A DNA stretch of 64,000 nt, taken from assembly GCA_963713445.1 (NCBI GenBank), contig CAVQMB010000037.1, forward strand, positions 24,080 to 88,079, read 5' to 3'. A program made the position numbers and the translations under genes. Within the stretch, counting starts at the first letter, position 1. Each line of letters starts with the position of its first letter. The stretch is from CAVQMB01 sp963713445. GTDB lineage: Bacteria; Pseudomonadota; Gammaproteobacteria; Competibacterales; Competibacteraceae. Positions 61,942-64,000 of the stretch are shown piece by piece. Below the pieces are notes generated by a model, which was given only the letters and a program-made list of their open reading frames with translations, was not told where the DNA came from and ran no database searches.

Positions 61942-62356
61942 CCAGATCCGCCGCTTTTTCTGCGCGGTCCATCGCAAGCAGCGTGCGCGGCTGCCACTGG
62001 ATCCGCTGGAAGCGCTGATTGCCGAAGTCATCGCACTGCACCCGGAGTACCAGCCACTGCTGGACAATCCGGATCGTGCCCAGGGAACCGACTACCCGCC
62101 CGAACACGGCCGGACCAATCCATTCCTGCACATGGGCATGCACATCGCAATCCGGGAGCAGCTCGGCGCCGGCCAGCCAGCCGGTCTGGCGCTGATCCAC
62201 CAACAACTCGGCCAGCGCTACGGCGACGCCCACGAGGCCGAACATCAGATGATGGAGGTGCTCGGCGAGACCCTGTGGGAAGCGCAGCGCGACGGTACTG
62301 CGCCCGACCAGCAGCGCTACCTGCAGCGGTTGCGGCAACGGCTGCGGAGCCACTGA
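61919..62356 (+). CDS. DUF1841 family protein
   Basis: A 145-residue cytosolic protein beginning MLFSQDRDQIRRFFCAVHRK, the DUF1841 signature, with NPFLHMGMHIAIREQL and ALIHQQLGQRYGDAHEAEHQ. Function unknown. Its start lies inside the 3' end of nth, so it is probably translated from the same message. Confidence 0.85.
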   Translation: MLFSQDRDQIRRFFCAVHRKQRARLPLDPLEALIAEVIALHPEYQPLLDNPDRAQGTDYPPEHGRTNPFLHMGMHIAIREQLGAGQPAGLALIHQQLGQRYGDAHEAEHQMMEVLGETLWEAQRDGTAPDQQRYLQRLRQRLRSH

Positions 62357-62365
62357 GCTGCGCTG

Positions 62366-62926
62366 ATGACTGCCACGCCGGAGGAGCTTGCCAACCTGCT
62401 GGCCCGCAGCGCGCTGGGCGAACGGCGCAGCTTCGAGCGACTCTACCGGCACACTGCGGCGCAACTTTTCGGGCTGGTGCTGCGTATAGTCAAGAATCAC
62501 GAAACCGCCGACGAGGTATTGCAAGAGAGCTTCGTGAAGATCTGGAACCGGGCTGGCGACTTCAGTCCCGAGCGGGCCAGCGCGATGACCTGGATGGGTA
62601 CCATCGCCCGCAATCAGGCCATCGATACGATCCGCCGCGGTCGCCAGCAGCCGGTGCTGCACGAGCAGCCGGTGGACGAACTGCACTGGCTGGCAGACGC
62701 TGCCCCGGGGCCTGAGGATGAGGCCGCGCAGGCGCGTCAGAACCAGGCACTGCGGGAATGTCTGGACCGTCTTGAGGGCAGCCAGCGCGATGCGGTCCTG
62801 CTGGCCTACTTCAGCGGACTGACCCATGACGAGCTGGCGGGGCGGCTGGACAAACCGCTGGGGACGGTCAAATCGTGGATCCGGCGCGGACTGCAGCGCC
62901 TCAGACACTGTCTGGAAACGCTATGA
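62366..62926 (+). CDS. ECF sigma factor (SigK-like)
   Basis: A 186-residue sigma-70 factor. Region 2: LFGLVLRIVKNHETADEVLQ, with WMGTIARNQAIDTIRRGRQQ; region 4 helix-turn-helix: DELAGRLDKPLGTVKSWIRR. Its stop overlaps the start of an anti-sigma factor gene, as for SigK/RskA pairs. The regulon and the signal are unknown. Confidence 0.88.
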   Translation: MTATPEELANLLARSALGERRSFERLYRHTAAQLFGLVLRIVKNHETADEVLQESFVKIWNRAGDFSPERASAMTWMGTIARNQAIDTIRRGRQQPVLHEQPVDELHWLADAAPGPEDEAAQARQNQALRECLDRLEGSQRDAVLLAYFSGLTHDELAGRLDKPLGTVKSWIRRGLQRLRHCLETL

Positions 62927-63624
62927 GGTATCACGATCCACAGTTGCTCGACGCCCTGGCCGCGGAATACGTGCTGGGCACCCTGCACGGCCGTGCCCGG
63001 CAGCGGTTTCAGCGACTGCTGGCGGAGCGCTCCGAGGTGCGCCGGCACGTGGCCGGCTGGGAAGCGAAGCTCAACCGGCTCGCCGCCCTGAGCCAGCCGG
63101 TGGCGCCGCCGGCCGCCACCTGGCGGACGCTGAAGCGGCGCCTGTTCACGCCGCCGCGGGCGCCGCGCTGGTACCAGCGCCTGAGCTTGTGGCGCAGCCT
63201 GGCGCTGGGTTCGGGACTGGTAGCCGCGGTGCTGGCCGGCCTGCTGGTGTGGCTGCCGCCGCGCACACCCATGCCGGGCTACGTCACCGTCATCACCGAC
63301 CCGGCCCAGCATCCCATGTGGGCCGTGGCCACCAGCGCCGCCATGGATACCCTGACCGTGCGCAGCACCCAGCCGATGAAGGTCGCCCCGGGCATGGCCT
63401 GTATCCTGTGGCTGCAGGTCAAGGGCTCCGGCCACGCCTACATGATCGGGAAGCTGCCGGACCACGGCAATGCCATGCATCTGCGGGTCGCCGCGCGGCT
63501 GCGCCACATGCTGCTGCACGGCGAACTGCTGGTCACCATCGAGAACGTGCGCCACGGCATGCCGGCAGCACCCAACGGTCCGGCGCTCTACAGCGGCCGG
63601 CTGGCCCCGCTGGCGCAGAGCTGA
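62923..63624 (+). CDS. Anti-sigma factor, RskA-like
   Basis: A 233-residue protein. The N-terminal region (LLDALAAEYVLGTLHGRARQ) is the anti-sigma domain, a single transmembrane helix lies at about 88-108 (ALGSGLVAAVLAGLLVWL), and the C-terminal periplasmic RskA domain includes LWLQVKGSGHAYMIGKLPDH. The ATG overlaps the sigma gene stop (ATGA). It probably holds the sigma factor at the membrane until a periplasmic signal. Confidence 0.85.
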   Translation: MRYHDPQLLDALAAEYVLGTLHGRARQRFQRLLAERSEVRRHVAGWEAKLNRLAALSQPVAPPAATWRTLKRRLFTPPRAPRWYQRLSLWRSLALGSGLVAAVLAGLLVWLPPRTPMPGYVTVITDPAQHPMWAVATSAAMDTLTVRSTQPMKVAPGMACILWLQVKGSGHAYMIGKLPDHGNAMHLRVAARLRHMLLHGELLVTIENVRHGMPAAPNGPALYSGRLAPLAQS

Positions 63625-63720
63625 CCGCCGCCGCCACTGCCCCGTGGTCCTAACAACCGCCGGAGGTTGGCCCTACAATCGGGCACGGCGGTTCGTGTAA
63701 CCTGTTAATTCTCTTTCATG

Positions 63721-63752
63721 TTGAACATATACAAATAATAAAGTGTTATAAA
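63721..63752 (+). promoter_or_regulatory. AT-rich promoter region before the molybdopterin oxidoreductase gene
   Basis: TTGAAC (63721-63726) is a -35-like box, and TATAAA (63747-63752) or TTATAA one base earlier a -10-like box, with an unusually long spacer (19-20). The surrounding stretch is far AT-richer than the window average. Confidence 0.35.
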
Positions 63753-63787
63753 GCGCAGGTTTGTAACCCACTGCAGGTCATCCCCCT

Positions 63788-64000
63788 ATGCCAACTGCTT
63801 TGCCCCAGTTCGAAGACCACAGTCGCCAGCAGAAGAAATTCACCACGTGCTACATGTGTGCCTGCCGCTGCGGCATAGAGGTCACGCTGGAGGACAACCG
63901 GGTCCGTTTCATTCGCGGCAATCCGCGCCATCCGGTCAACCAGGGCGTGTTATGCGCCAAAGGCAATACGTTGGGCCCAACGAGTGACAGTAGAGATAAC
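63788..64000 (+). CDS. Molybdopterin oxidoreductase (formate dehydrogenase/nitrate reductase family), 5' part only
   Basis: The N-terminal 71 codons of a molybdenum/tungsten bis-MGD enzyme. CYMCACRCGIEVTLEDNRVR with CAKG about 34 residues later forms the [4Fe-4S] site (C-X2-C-X3-C...C). The gene runs off the window. The last dozen residues (GNTLGPTSDSRDN) do not look like the usual sequence after CAKG. The enzyme class beyond the family is not determinable. Confidence 0.75.
   Translation, partial: MPTALPQFEDHSRQQKKFTTCYMCACRCGIEVTLEDNRVRFIRGNPRHPVNQGVLCAKGNTLGPTSDSRDN

Overview
The window is a GC-rich, gene-dense bacterial chromosome segment. Most genes resemble gammaproteobacterial ones: an rpfE-recJ pair, rsxB next to nth, RNase T, a CGFS glutaredoxin, an iron superoxide dismutase and a magnesium-type HemB. 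A lanthanide-type methanol dehydrogenase locus (XoxF, XoxG, XoxJ plus quinoprotein accessory genes) points to a methylotroph or facultative methylotroph. No tRNA, rRNA, CRISPR array or insertion sequence was recognised, and the species cannot be named from the sequence alone.

Layout. At 1-7.3 kb lies a frameshifted FTR1-type iron permease remnant, then a SemiSWEET protein, RlmI, a Nudix hydrolase, a TraB/GumN protein, a PLP decarboxylase, an Mth938-like protein and homoserine dehydrogenase. A promoter and a tiny alaC remnant precede hom. At 7.3-15.3 kb is an accessory island with visibly lower GC: an amidase and a HisD/HpsN-like dehydrogenase face a four-gene polyamine-type ABC importer across a 770-bp control region. 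At 15.6-26 kb are rpfE-recJ, a ClC transporter, pncB, a glutaredoxin-like protein, UPF0210, an ACT protein and phosphoglucomutase. At 26-37 kb are a PrcB-like lipoprotein, an MtfA-type peptidase, an acyl-CoA dehydrogenase/kinase pair, a three-domain ACP-acyl-AMP ligase-acyltransferase coupled to Cfa, two envelope proteins and cardiolipin synthase. At 37-44.4 kb is a compact GlgE-pathway operon (glgB-glgE-treS/mak). At 44.6-51 kb are a HutG-like enzyme, hemB-aroE, a small membrane protein, an amino-acid ABC permease and binding protein with no ATPase, and an LhgO-like oxidase. At 51.3-57.6 kb is the XoxF locus. At 57.7-64 kb are rnt, grxD, sodB, argF, rsxB-nth, a DUF1841 protein, an ECF sigma/anti-sigma pair and the start of a molybdopterin oxidoreductase.

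How the genes work together. The XoxF locus supplies a periplasmic quinoprotein (XoxF), its cytochrome acceptor (XoxG), a binding-protein-like partner (XoxJ) and, on the other strand, a SoxYZ-like carrier and a metallo-beta-lactamase-fold hydrolase of the quinoprotein relay group. XoxF is interrupted by one in-frame TAG where a Tyr-type codon is expected; the frame is intact on both sides. Long GC-rich hairpins follow xoxF and xoxJ. The GlgE operon would convert trehalose through maltose and maltose-1-phosphate into branched alpha-glucan. The 7.3-15.3 kb island looks like an uptake and breakdown module for an unidentified small nitrogenous compound carrying an amide and a primary alcohol. It sits where thrC is found after hom in some relatives, and no thrC is present in this window.
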